A stretch of DNA of 47,210 bases from Biscogniauxia marginata (Eukaryota; Ascomycota; Sordariomycetes; Xylariales; Xylariaceae). Made by a program: the position numbers and the translations under genes. This document shows positions 11,201 through 22,519 of this stretch, piece by piece. Location of the stretch: contig MU404234.1 of assembly GCA_022695795.1 (NCBI GenBank), forward strand, positions 1 to 47,210, read 5' to 3'. Numbering within the stretch: position 1 is the stretch's first letter; every line of letters starts with the position of its first letter. The notes under the pieces are model-generated. The model was not told where the DNA came from and ran no database searches. It was given only the letters and a program-made list of their open reading frames with translations.

Positions 11201-11639
11201 ATCTGTTCATCCACGTGTGTTGTGGGAATCCACTCCTGCTTCAGGATAATTTCCTTGACTGCGGCTGGTTAGTAGGGCAAGGATAACATGGAAGCAATAC
11301 AGACGACTAACCTGCTTTCATCTGTTCTGCTCTTCCTTTGAATTCGGGTGCAATATACCCCACAGTTGCAGAGCGCAATACTCTATGCCCATTACCACCA
11401 AGGTTCCCAAGGGGAACTGAGAAGTGCGTGGGCCGGGGTGAAGGATTGCGAGAGTGCTCCTCATTCTGAGCCTGGCCCAACAGCTTGTTGGCTTCAGGCA
11501 AGCTTGCTCCATTAATAGCAGTAGCCATAGCTTCAGGTTGAGATGCGAGGACCGAGTAGTGGTCTAGAGGGTCTGTATACTCAGGAAACCTGTCCAGAGG
11601 CAAGTTAGTTGTCTTGACGGTCAACATCTTGAGTATCAT
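8255..11639 (-). CDS. gdh2: NAD-specific glutamate dehydrogenase
   Basis: Oxidatively deaminates L-glutamate to 2-oxoglutarate and ammonium with NAD+ (EC 1.4.1.2), the catabolic enzyme used when amino acids are the carbon or nitrogen source. Exons on the minus strand are 11639-11312, 11258-8342 and 8285-8255, with introns of 53 and 56 nt, giving 1091 residues, which suits the large fungal NAD-GDH class. Exon 1 carries a variable N-terminus and then VLRSATVGYIAPEF. Exon 2 carries WFYNELGIDDVYF and the catalytic core with VARGGIRIVKSRSKEAY, IPEGGSKGV, FMGPDENTADLVDWA, TGGPDGDLGSNEI and VEGANLFIT. The last 31-nt exon supplies the usual FMSKRM tail; without it the frame would end three codons into the intron. 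An alternative start is Met5 at 11627. It is divergent from kynureninase across 4.9 kb. Identification is very secure. Confidence 0.95.
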
Positions 11640-14600
11640 GGCGATGAAGACGAAGAGTCAGAAGCCAGGGGCTAGGTAAGATAAAGTAAGAAGGGAATGG
11701 TGGAGCGAGATTCAAAGTTTCAAGGAGTAAGGAGAGTAAGGCCATATATATACATATCAAGAGGCCAGGAAAACGGGACGGCCCAGTATCAGATTGGACA
11801 TGATGTGTAGTACGAGACGGGAAGACACCAGGATGTATACTTTGTGTCACATGGAGATATTAGGGATTCCCGGACGGATGATCTTGGCTACACAACCAAA
11901 CGTGAACATGTAGGGAAATAATTTCGGGAAGGGCAATGGGCACCAAATGGACTCTGCATGAAGATCGAATACACCTAGGGGCTAGCTCTTTTCGTGAACA
12001 ATACGGGATGACACGAAGCACTTGCATCGCATGGAATGCCATCCCAAGACATGGGAAAGTGAGATCGGGAAAAGTATCTCCAAGTCCTTAGACATAAAGT
12101 GACAAGGAGTGACAAGATGAATCTCTCACCGCCAGACACATCAGATGGCATCGAAGGGGGGGATGACGGTAGTGCTTCTAATAAGAAACTAAAGCAAGGC
12201 CAAAAACAAAACAAAACAAAACAAAAACCTAGAACAGGCTGAACGAGCAAGGAAACGTACCGATAATCTCAGGGGTAGTAGATGGATGGATTTTCCCGGG
12301 CTAGTTCAGCGAAGACGACGCAGATCCACAATTGAATATGCCGGAAACGTCAAAACTGGCCAATCTCTAGGAAGATGATGAGCGATTGCCCTCAGGCAAG
12401 GAGGTTGCGTGGATTGGATCGAGATGGTGTAAGTGAGGTTAGTTGCCGAAAGGGGGTGTTGTCAATGGAGGGGCGAGAAGACGCAAGATGTCGATTAGCT
12501 TCAATGGCCCGATAGCTAAAGTTGGCAACAAGACAATGTAAAAATAAGGTAAGCTGGGACAGGTAGGATAAATAGAGGAACCTAAACTGGGCAGGTCTCG
12601 AGATAGGGACGATAAGATAGCTTTGCGAGTTGTCCGCCTGTCAGCTTCCAGCCCGTAAATAATAGCCTGGGAACTCGGGAAGTCAGCAGGGGTTAATAAA
12701 AGAAAACAAGAATAATAATAAAAATAGTAATAAAAGATAAATAAATTAGCAATCCGTGTCTGTACCTTAATCGTTGCTTTTGCAGCCAAGATAGCGTTAT
12801 TGGCTGGCGAGCCCGACAATAGAATGTAAGTGATAAGATAAAGTCAGAAAACAATAGATGCTTGGTAGAGTGTATCCACAGACTTGTCCAAGGCCGATTG
12901 ATGGGTTGATGGAACGACGATCGAGGAAAAGAGAGAAGGCCTTTTATATCTTTTTAATTGGCAGAGACGGCCGGCACAGTATGGAACATAACAAACATGT
13001 TCCCTAATAGTTGACCAAAGGTACCTACGTACCCGGGTTAGGACAATACCAGCAGTTGAATCTTAAAGCCGAGACAGACTAGAAAACAAAAAAAACAACC
13101 CTGCGGGCGACTTCTCAGGCGTAGGGGGTGAAAAATTCTTCGAAATTCTGTCATCACGGTGAGCGCAAGAGGAGAGGCACAGAGAGGAGCGGCTAGACAT
13201 GCACGGGTAACTCGCTAACTGCCTGCTAGAACGACTTAGTCGATGGAAGGGGGGTTGTGGGCGGCGCTTCGATTGGCCCAACAGTGTGTTTCTGGATTCC
13301 AGTACCTGAAGATCCGCACGGACAGGGAATCCCGGCTCGGTACCGTCCTACCTCGCTCCCGTATTGACTGGCCTGCTGTTGTACTTCGTACGTACCTCTA
13401 ATCGAGAGAGACAGCATCACATGTTGCGGCTAGTGGATCGATGATCCGTGTCGCACCGCCCAACAAGTCTAGAGACTAATAAGAGGTAACCGACGCCGGT
13501 TACTCAAGGGCGGGAACAGACAAGAGCTGTCTGGAGAACAAAAAAAGAATACTTTGGATGGGGTGTCCATGTTGTATACAGCAGGAGGCAAGAGACGGTA
13601 CCTGGCTCCTACGTGTACAAGCGTCAGCTACTGGTTTGAACATGTATGTAGTGTATATTACTGGACTCCTATTCAGAATGATGTGACTTCGACTGCATCT
13701 AAGTCCATAATAACCTACCAGTTGAAAGTTATTGATCTGCCCCCCTATTCACTTACACGTATGTACCTTAAACATGTCTCTATGTATAAGTACGGGTACA
13801 AGTACATAACCCATACGTTGGCAGCAATTCAATCGCTACCTAACTTTACGGGTACTAGGTAGTGAGTTAGTATAGATTGTTTTCATCCTGTGTTACTTCT
13901 CTCTTTTATACCTACCTAGGTAATACTGTCTCTCTTTCTCCTTCTCTTTCTCGATCGCTATCCATTCTTTCCCCGAGGTTTCGGACGTAAAAATCGTCAT
14001 TATTCCTTTTAAATCCGCTGCAACAAGCACCGCCCAGACGGGCTGAGTCTAGATAACGAGATAATGAGATAACGGAGGGGACGGGATGCCTTGTTGTCGG
14101 GTTCATGCAGCGTGCATCGACGCTTTTTTTTCAACCCCCCCGAGCCCTTTACCGCCTGTTCGGGCCCTCGTTCTAGGCTGTCTAGTTCGTAGATACGAAA
14201 CAATGTATGGGGCCGATGGCTTGCTGCCGCGCAAGTCTCTTATCTTGGTCGGGTGCGTAATGACAATGACCGACGGAAGAAGTATCAGTACAATGCCGGG
14301 TCCAGGGGGGTACACGTGGTACCCGAAGCCCAAGGTAGAAAAAAAAAAAGTTGCAAAATCATGGTCATAGATCTCGTGATAGAATTAAAGTCCAGGTCTA
14401 TAGGACTCTGCACAGTGACGGCGTCGACGGGACGCAACAAGCGCAACTAAGAAGCGGGTGTGACTTTGGGGTGCTCCACTTGCCCCGCGAAAAGTTCCAA
14501 CAAGACGGCCTTTAGGGGACAAGAATCAATCGATAATTACCTAAGTTGACTAACAGCTACTCCAGGTCTCAGTCTCGCTCTTCAGCGCCGTTGTTTCTAT

Positions 14601-16529
14601 TACCCCCATATTACTTGATAGCGGCGAGCTTTAATCCGCATCGAGCCCTCATCGAGGTCAGGCGGGTTGGGCGCCCGGTGAGGTGAAACGACCCCGTGAT
14701 GTTCTCATCATCTCGACTCGTTCCGCTTGGCTTACCGACTGCATAACCACACCCCGGATTTTACTTCTCATGACTAACGTTACGAGCCTTCAATGGACAG
14801 TCGACCTTTCGTTTAGCCTATCGATTTGATGGCGACATTGCACTCCGGACGCAACGCCATGGGAGATGGCAGAGGCGCTCGGCCGCCCAGCGGTTCCTGG
14901 ACTCTCGTTGCGGAATCTTGCGCGAACTTCCTCAACCTTCGGTGGCACGGCAGGTTGATCAATAACCCCTTTTCATCACCGGCTCTTGTCAATATCCAAT
15001 CTTACGGAATTCGATGTAACTTAGTATAAGTCCGAGTTGGCATTATGGTTTTTGCTCGCTTCTCGAATGCACCTGATCTGATATCATACACCTAGCACGC
15101 TCGCTTCGGCTATTTTCTTTTCATTGAGACGTGGCGTTGACTCACGGAGAGGTCTCTCGTCCGTAAACATTTGTTTGTGCGGGAATGCAAGTCCAGAGCC
15201 CCTTATACCGAGCCTTACCTTAATTTCCGTTAGCCCTTGCTCAGCCGTGCTCTGGCAGTTTGCGGAGTAGGGGATTGCGGAGGGCAGATATCCGCCTCAG
15301 CTGACTATTTTTAATCCCATACATCGCCAGCCTGCGAGACAGCCCTACCCCCCCCCCCGGACGTTGTTAGCCCTGGACTACGGCAAGTATACATACAGTA
15401 GTTTAGGTACCTAGTAGCTCCCAGCCTTCGCAAATTGCATCTATATCTATAGACTACGTGCCAACAATTAATCCTGGAGATAAGCATAGCCACTGTGGAG
15501 TCCAATCTTTTTCTTTTTGTTTTTTCCTGTTTCTTTCTGTTTCTTCTTTTTTTTGCCCTATCAATACGAGCCGTCTTTATTTAGGAAAATCGCCAAAATA
15601 AGCAAGTCCAGTCGATAGGGTTCAATTGTCTACCGACGCATTCCCGTCCTTTCGGCCGTCAAAGTTCGATTAAACGCGTGTCCATCTTCGCTTAGCATGT
15701 ACAAAGCTTCCCAACTAACCTTTTAACTTGTATTCCGGCCGGGAGTTCCGCCAACTCCTCGCCTTCCATGCTTTTCTCACGACGGCATGTGAGTGGAAAC
15801 TCCAACGTCAATCTTCCATGTCGCATTGGTATCCGCTAACTTGCGGCCTTCCGCATCGGCAAAGTATCATGTTAAGAAGGATGATCGCCACTGGCGCCTC
15901 ATATATTTGATCATACCTACCCGGCCGTAATGTTTTCGCGATTCACTTCGGGTGAAATGCAGGCCCGTCAGAATAGCCGTCGTTGCACCGCAGCTACGGT
16001 ACAACATTGATTCGGCCAGAGTGCATCCTTACACCAGGACAGTTAACGTAGCAGGCCGTCTTGGAAAAGGCTTGACAAAGCTTGATCAAAGACTCGCACG
16101 ACCCGACTCTGGGGTAATTCCGAGTCCTACTTGCTACGGGTGCTACTGTGCCATGGAAAGGTATAGATCGTTATGTCGAGATATAATTTCAGTACTAGAC
16201 GAAGAGCCAGCGTGTTGTTGTCGTCACAATGATCCATCCCCTTTCAGCCCCACCTCCCCAATTCGGGACCAGAGCGACTTGTGGGTGGAGATTTCGTCCG
16301 GCAGATCGCGGGGTTTTTTTGGGGGGGGTTTATGAGGTAGGCCGAGGAGAATAACTCCTCCCTCCAATGAACCCTGGAGCAAGTTCGACGCCATCTCCAA
16401 CGCTTTTACGGGACCGTCCTGACTAAACCCAATCCGGCTGCCAGTTTGCTTGTGTATTCGTCATTGTCCTTGCACGCGCTGCCGGTACTCGACAAAGCGT
16501 GTCTAGGATCCTCCGAGTAGCTATCCGGC
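11640..16529. other. Long intergenic region between gdh2 and kynureninase
   Basis: About 4.9 kb without a convincing gene. The part next to gdh2 (to about 12,900) looks like a promoter and leader on the minus strand: pyrimidine-rich on that strand, with a donor-like CGGTACGTTT at about 12,258 and an acceptor-like CTTACCTAG near 11,676 that could bound a long 5' UTR intron. A 7-bp inverted repeat sits at 12983-13003. Poly-C (15350-15358) and poly-T/poly-G (16314-16329) runs are the only other marked structures. Short GGTACCTA-type motifs recur (13020, 13387, 13912, 15407). Confidence 0.5.
12983..13003. promoter_or_regulatory. Perfect 7-bp inverted repeat upstream of gdh2
   Basis: GGAACAT, a 7-nt spacer, then ATGTTCC. 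The symmetry is the form bound by dimeric regulators, but I do not recognise the site and its distance of 1.3 kb from the gdh2 start makes any role a guess. Confidence 0.25.
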
Positions 16530-18076
16530 ATGGGTGCTTCGTATGATCAGTCTCGCTACGCCGGCCTCAGGGCTCAGGCTGAAATCCTCGACGGCGAGGA
16601 TGGCCTCCACCACCTCAGGGGCGAATTCCTGATTCCAACCAATGCTGATATCAAGCGAAAGACGCTCCGGCAGGAGGGTGAGCTGCCTCTTCCGGCCTGC
16701 GTCGAAATTAAGCACTGAACTTCCGTAGATCGTAGTAATGCCGACTCTGCCGACGAATCGAAGACATGCACTTACCTGTGCGGGAATTCTCTTGGGCTGC
16801 AACCCAAGAGGACAGCAACTCGCATCCAGCAATATCTCGGGACCTGGGCTACCCAGGGGGTCCAAGGCCACTTCAAGCCGCTCGAGGACTCTCCGTTGCC
16901 TACGTGGCTCGATGCAGATGCGCGAGCTGCTAAGTTGATAGCTCCCATCGTCGGGGCAGATGAGTCCGAAGTGGCAGTGATGCAGACCTTAACGGCAAAT
17001 TTACATTTGCTAATGTCAGCGTTCTATCACCCGGACCCGAACGGGAGGCACAAGATAATCTTAGAGAGCAAAGCATTCCCCAGCGATCACGTAAGTTCGG
17101 CCCACTCTGTAGCAACTCAAGCGTGCATAATGCTAAGACGACGTTACAGTTTGCCGTGTTGAGCCAGATTCGGCATCATGGTCTCTCTCCGGAGACCTCC
17201 ATGGTGACGATAGAGTCACCCTTCTCTGAAGATCCCGTCGTTAGCACCTATGATATCCAGTCCCTCATCTCCAAGCACGCTTCAGACACGGCACTCATCT
17301 TATTGCCGGGTATACAATACTATACGGGACAGTTATTTGATATCCCCACGATCACGGCATTTGCCCATAAGCACGGCATCTTCATAATCTGGGATCTAGC
17401 TCATGCTGTGGGCAACGTGTCCCTTTCCCTACACGACTGGGACGTGGACGCGGCAGCGTGGTGCACGTACAAGTATCTCAACGGCGGCCCAGGCTGCATA
17501 GGTGGTATGTTCATCCACTCACGTAATAGCCTGGTGACTACAACCATCACGGACGAAAATCCGGAACGAGGCTACGGCAATCGTCTGTCGGGCTGGTGGG
17601 GGAATGACAAAGGGACTCGGTTTGCCATGCAGACGAAATTCCACCCCGTAAAAGGGGCCGCCGGGTTTCAGCTGAGCAATCCCAGCATCCTCGACATCAC
17701 GAGCCTTAGCGCATCGCTCGAGGTCTTCGAGCTTTCCGGGGGTATGACGGTGCTGCGAGAGAAGTCCAAGAAGCTGACGGCTTTCCTCGAAAGCTGCCTC
17801 TCTCTCATGTCCGAAGAGGCGAAGGCCCTAATCAGGATAATCACGCCGACTGATCCGGAGCAACGGGGTGCTCAACTGAGCCTTATGCTGGCCAATGGCC
17901 TACTGGATCCCACGCTGAAGGTACTCGAGGAACGCGGCATCATCGTGGATGAGCGAAAACCTAACGTGATCCGGGTTGCTCCCGCACCGTTGTATAATGG
18001 CTTCCAAGACTGCGTAACCTTCGCAGAGGGTCTCGAGGTGGGTTTGCTAGCCGCGCAGAAATCCCTGCAAACTTGA
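16530..18076 (+). CDS. Kynureninase
   Basis: PLP enzyme that hydrolyses L-kynurenine or 3-hydroxykynurenine to anthranilate or 3-hydroxyanthranilate plus alanine (EC 3.7.1.3), in tryptophan breakdown and de novo NAD+ synthesis; cytosolic, yeast Bna5 type. Exons 16530-16677, 16729-17090 and 17150-18076 join in frame to 478 residues, normal for the family. The 51-nt first intron (GTGAGC...CCGTAG) restores the split before [13 protein letters not shown]. Other marks are [23 protein letters not shown] and SKAFPSDH (end of exon 2), WDLAHAVGN with the cofactor-binding Asp near 252, the Schiff-base Lys near 278 in [11 protein letters not shown], and GWWGND. All key residues are present. The ATG at 16530 gives the usual N-terminus with [11 protein letters not shown]. 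It stands alone, with gdh2 divergent 4.9 kb away and no other kynurenine-pathway gene in the window. Confidence 0.95.
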
Positions 18077-19518
18077 AACGTCCACTGCGTGTATTGAGAC
18101 ACTCAATGGCTAGCAAATTTGATATCACAGGGTATATTTTACTGCAAATCGTGAACGCTTGAGTGGTAAGGAAAAGATAGTGTCGGAATATAGTACATGA
18201 GCTCGTTAATGGAACAGGGCCGGTGTCTTTATATAGGTAAATTATAACGACTCACGTGTGTTTATAAAACCATGCCATCGCTAGTCCTTACCACGTTCTT
18301 CACGGCTTGATGATTCGAACCATGGGATAATGTTTTAGGCTACGTTCACGGTACAATATCGCCATAACCCCCTATCCACCACCATAGTAATGCTTCTCAG
18401 TAACGATACAAGCCATTTCTAACAATTATAAATTTTGCTCTGCCCCGGTAGCAATTATTCAAGAACCGCAGTCAATCGATTGGATACTCGGGAAAACTCA
18501 TGTTCGGATACCTTGCGTGCCATGACTGTACTTGGCGCAAACAAGTCAATGAATACGAAGATACGCCATTTACGAAAAATTAATGAATAGACGATCTGAT
18601 AGTACCTACCTACTGAGGCCCACGTTGCTAATCATGTAGCTAAGCGCCTTAATCTGCCTTACTTACCGCCGTGTGCCCGTGTGACTTATACCGTAGGTAC
18701 TCAGGGGATGGGTGTATCGCGACACAACAACTTTCTAGAATGGCACACAAGGTGAACAACACATAGACAATACGAGCCTAACCAATTGTCATGTGTGGCT
18801 CTGAATCCATCCGACGGTAAGTAAATAGTAAAAAAAAAAAGGCATGTTGGATCAAATCAATAGCCGTTGCCACTCTTCAGGCTGTGCCGCGTACAACGCG
18901 GCCCTCGTGCGGAAGTTGATGGTCAGGGGAAATTGCACTTGCTTTGGGAGATACCGGGGCTGCCGGGGGTCGGTAGTGCACGCAGATGGATCTTGGGAAT
19001 GGACGGCAGAGCTCGGTTATCGATAGGTAAGTTTGTGGACGGGAGGCGGGAAGATGAGATAGGTTGTTCTGGAACAAGGGTGGCTGAGGCGCGTGATGTG
19101 GCTCGCCAAGCATCTTCTTATCACCCACAGCCCGGTAGGTATTTCGTACACCTCCATCCCAGGTGCCAATGGATGGACGGGATTGGAATGGAACCCACCG
19201 TCGACAGGTCCGAGTGGCGGTGCAAGTGAGTGACGTAGCTCCCAAGAAATCGGGAACCCTGTCAAACCGTCCTTGCGTCCCTTTGCCAACGAATACTGCC
19301 TTGGTGTCGGGTGACTGACTGTCCAAGGCTTGGTTTGCATGAAACGACAAGCCATTTAAATACGAAAACGAAAAGAAAAGAGAAACCTGACCCTTTTTTA
19401 CCCTAATTCTCGACCTACCTACAACTCTACAACCGCAACAACTTGGCTTGATTCTCCCTACGAACAACAAAACACACACCACAAACGGTCCTCGTCATCC
19501 ACGATTCCAAAGAACACC
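18077..19518. other. Intergenic and leader of the mini-protein gene
   Basis: No coherent coding frame on either strand. From about 19,340 the plus strand changes to a TATTTAAAT-like element and A/G-rich then C/T-rich tracts typical of a fungal promoter and 5' leader for the gene at 19704. Confidence 0.5.
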
Positions 19519-19588
19519 GTAAGTATCTCCAGAAATTGTCGAGGACGACGCACAAAACTGATTGACTTTGAAGTTGTTTTCAATACAG
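19519..19588 (+). other. 5' UTR intron of the mini-protein gene
   Basis: GTAAGTATC at 19519 and CAATACAG ending at 19588 bracket 70 nt with a GATTGAC branch-like motif at about 19560. Donor, length, branch and acceptor all match the introns of neighbouring genes. It lies 115 nt before the mini-protein ATG. Leader introns are common in highly expressed fungal genes. Confidence 0.6.
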
Positions 19589-19703
19589 ACACCCATCGTC
19601 CGCTCAAAGTTTGCGTCGCGAAAAGCCACATCAGACACATTCACACTCACAAACAAATACACCACAGCATCTTGTTTCTTCGCATACATAAGAAACAAGA
19701 ACA

Positions 19704-19832
19704 ATGCCTTTCTTCTACTCCAAGCACTTCGGCGGTAAGCACTTCGGCACCAGCGTCCATGCGAGCCGGCACGGTGTGCACCGCGGACCGTGGCGCTTTA
19801 GCTTCGGCAAGTTCAACTGCTTCAAGAGCTAG
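19704..19832 (+). CDS. 42-residue basic, His/Phe-rich mini-protein
   Basis: The ATG sits in a good context (AGAACAATGCC) and opens a 43-codon frame ending in TAG. It begins MPFFYSKHFGGKHFG and ends GKFNCFKS. Composition is striking: five His, seven Phe, many Gly/Lys/Arg, one Cys, and almost no acidic residues. There is no signal peptide, membrane segment or known domain. Third codon positions are strongly C/G (TTC, TAC, AAG, GGC, CAC), a bias of highly expressed fungal genes and unlike the flanking DNA. A leader intron and a pyrimidine-rich leader lie upstream. The frame is too short for usual gene finders. A GGTAAGC inside codons 10-12 could be read as a donor, but no good acceptor or continuing frame was found. 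Function is unknown; a conserved small stress- or conidiation-type protein is a guess. Confidence 0.65.
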   Translation: MPFFYSKHFGGKHFGTSVHASRHGVHRGPWRFSFGKFNCFKS

Positions 19833-21187
19833 AGGACCTCATCGTTGTGCTGCACCGGTTGAAGGGGACGATATGGTAGGGGGCCGCTAGGGGGAGAGGA
19901 AGGCTGGGATTTCGATACGAAATGGTGCGAAGGGATCAGGACGTCTGCGTTTGTTTGTTTTGTCTTGTTATTTTTTTTCTCTCCGGGTCGTGGCATGAGG
20001 ATAGGGATAGAGGGAAGATGGATAGGCGGATGAGAGCAGAGTGGACGGTATGGCCTATCAGGGGATACGACATATAACAGTCTTCAGGTTCATCGACCTC
20101 GAACGTTTCTCGACGAACAATGGACGGGGCCCACTGTGGGATCGACACATCCACCTTATGAGAGCATGAGAGCGACTGCATAGGCTATCCATCGTCATGG
20201 CACTGCGTTTACATACATTGGAACAGGTTTTCGGTTCCGGGATTTTATATTTCTATCAATTAATACGTGACGATGTATTGTCCCTTTTCGATCACCATCA
20301 TTCTAGACATATAACGTGCACAAGCTAGGTGCATAGCTGAATATTAGATATAGCCGCCTAAAAGGAGTGTCCCACCCTCAATAGCTCTCTGTGTACCTAC
20401 AGATTTCAATGGTAGCTACAAGTTGACTAGACCATACAAGCAGCCTACAGAGCCATTGATGACTCAAAGGGTCAAACTTTGTAGTTGAGTTTTGTTTGTA
20501 CGGTCACCAATTCTGAGCCAAGCTACTGGGCGGTAGTAGTTGTTCTAGCTCTAATGTATATTCTGTAGCGAACTGCTGACAATTGGTCAATATAGCATCA
20601 TGTTTTGGGTGCTTTAGGATACGGTTTCGTCGAACGGAAGAACCTTAGACGACGAGGTTCGCTAGGGTCCATAATTTTCCTATTGTGCTCCTTATTGTAG
20701 TTTAATCCCTAGAAGTCGACCTCGTCCTCTATAGTGTGCAAGCAATCTCCGATAGCATTCAATAAACCTACCCTGTATGCTAGCCAACCTAATTTATCCT
20801 CAACCGCCAATTTTCTATAAGAGGAGAAACATGAGTTGTATTTTGAAAAGAGGAAACCACCCACAAACAATACGCCTTTTCTTTCGTGACTCTTCTCTCC
20901 AACTAATATTGCCCTGCTGCAATATTCCATACTTGTCTCCTAATTCTCATCCACATACCAAATTATCTCCAAGAGACTCATCAACAACCATCACCTACCC
21001 TATATCGACGCAATCATTGCATCGCATCAACCCCAATACGACACCATAGTTCCACTCTATTGAACTCCTCAATGAGTCCTACTATCATTGAACCACCTCG
21101 TCACTGGGTGTAATAATTTATACTATACTATACTATCCCGATAACCTCCGGCTATATATACTCACTATCAATCAGACTACATTCATC
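19833..21187. other. Intergenic, no gene seen
   Basis: 3' flank of the mini-protein gene and upstream region of the gene at 21188. Near its right end there is a short TATAC tandem (about 21120-21136) and a CTATATATAC box at about 21151, about 35 nt before the ATG. Short frames at 20709-20930 (-) and 20777-21049 (+) overlap each other and look random. Confidence 0.5.
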
Positions 21188-22042
21188 ATGTTTGGACGAT
21201 ACGAGCTCAGACCATCTCCAAGCCCGCCCCCTATAGACACTATGCCATCGACTATGCATAAATACGGATCCTATAAGATGGATACCATAATCGATAGCAT
21301 CCAAGACGTACGGGCAATCCTCGAATACCTCGAGCATCCCCTTATCCTAGTGGGGGCTACAGCCGACCGCTGGGTGCACCATAACCTATCCACTGACGCG
21401 GCCGTCGACGTGCTCATCAGCACAGCCAAACTCGAGTCTATAACGGACCTACTGATTAAGACGGGGCGATGGGTTCAGCCAACTGCGATAACGGAAGAAC
21501 TCGCAGCCGGCTTAAGACCGGGGACAACAAGTCTTCAGATGGTCCAAAGGGACGCCGACGTCCTCCTTATGAGACCAGAGCACGGCAACGAACCATGCGT
21601 CCTGGTACGTCTCTGGTCCGAAAGCACGTATCACATTCGTGTAGACCAAGAATCCATCCTCGAGACGTATGCCGGGTGCGGACGCCTCTTCAACAACCCT
21701 TGGAGGGCCTGGTGGTGTCCCCTGAGTGTGAGTACGACCAATTTGCCAGAAGACCTCACCAATATCGCCGATAAGATCTTCATTCCCACCTTACCAGCCT
21801 TGATGAAGGCGCTTGTACATCAGCGCAGGCATCTGTGGGAAACGAAGAGCTTGCTATGCTCCGACGCACACGGTCTTATCAAGCGGCTGACGGAGCGGTA
21901 CGACTGGGACATACCCGAGTTCGCTGTACCGCTCCTGGCCATGGTCGAACCAAGTACAAGGAAGTACTTGGCCACGTCCTTCGCGAACTACGAAAGGACG
22001 CCAACGCCGGAATTGCCGCCACGGCTCAAGGAGAAGAAGTAG
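21188..22042 (+). CDS. Hypothetical protein, possible nucleotidyltransferase-like fold
   Basis: An uninterrupted 284-codon frame with ATG in good context (CATCATGTTT) and a TATA-like box just upstream; a second Met occurs at 21242. The segment LEHPLILVGATADRWVHHNLS followed by DVLISTAKLESITDLLIKTGRW resembles the first strand-helix unit of expanded fungal hypothetical families with a nucleotidyltransferase-like fold. That assignment is from memory and weak. Later marks are VRLWSESTYHI, NPWRAWWCP and IPTLPALMKALVHQR. No signal peptide or membrane helix is visible. The frame ends at TAG 22040-22042 but stays open in the same register to 22519 (next entry). The product may therefore be a shortened allele of a 443-residue protein, or a complete protein followed by a relic. 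Confidence 0.7.
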   Translation: MFGRYELRPSPSPPPIDTMPSTMHKYGSYKMDTIIDSIQDVRAILEYLEHPLILVGATADRWVHHNLSTDAAVDVLISTAKLESITDLLIKTGRWVQPTAITEELAAGLRPGTTSLQMVQRDADVLLMRPEHGNEPCVLVRLWSESTYHIRVDQESILETYAGCGRLFNNPWRAWWCPLSVSTTNLPEDLTNIADKIFIPTLPALMKALVHQRRHLWETKSLLCSDAHGLIKRLTERYDWDIPEFAVPLLAMVEPSTRKYLATSFANYERTPTPELPPRLKEKK

Positions 22043-22519
22043 AATCGAGCAAAGACGGATATAATGGTGAAAGAAGAGACGCCGGAAAGGCCCATGCTCC
22101 CGTCCCCGGCCACGAGCGAGAAGAAGTTGACGAAGAAGGGGGAGGTGGAGGAGGGGAGCCCCGATCGGATGGAAGGAATCGAGATGGAGCAGAAACGACC
22201 GCAACGTGTCAAAAAACTGGGCTCCTCTACTCCCCCCCTGACCCCTCCTCACGTCAAGAAAGTAGCCGTCACTCCCGTAACCACGGGGACGCCGGCATCG
22301 GAAGAAGACCAAGAGACCGTCATAGTGTGGCTCCACGGGAGCAGAGTGAAGATTCCGGCTCGCAAGGGCGTAGCACAGTCGAAGACGACGAAGACGACAC
22401 GGATACAGAAGCGGCAGTCGTCCCAAAAGACCCTGCGTTCACCACCTTCGTCATCTTCGTCCTTGTCGCCTCCTTCGCGGGCGCGGAAGTCGGACGTGAA
22501 GAAGCTGTTTTTCGATTAA
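22043..22519 (+). pseudogene. In-register continuation after a single TAG
   Basis: After the TAG at 22040-22042 the same frame runs 158 more codons to a stop at 22519, with an internal ATG at 22064. It encodes a Lys/Glu/Ser/Pro-rich, probably disordered basic tail with one hydrophobic island, VIVWLHGSRVKIPARKG, and a final DVKKLFFD. The bases after the TAG (AAT CGA) are not a known readthrough context. Options are a CAG- or TGG-to-TAG mutation in a longer gene, a separate small gene starting at 22064, or true readthrough. The island and aromatic end look like selected sequence rather than noise. Confidence 0.45.

Noticed and set aside
12439..12819. 126-codon minus-strand frame upstream of gdh2
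   Set aside because: Opens with a non-ATG codon, is pyrimidine-rich low complexity, and lies where the gdh2 leader or promoter is expected.
8255..18076. gdh2 and kynureninase as a co-regulated NAD-related divergent pair
   Set aside because: They are 4.9 kb apart with no shared promoter or other pathway gene; the link is only thematic.
18305..18325. Minus-strand GGTTCGAATC resembling a tRNA B box
   Set aside because: No T-stem, acceptor stem, A box or terminator around it.
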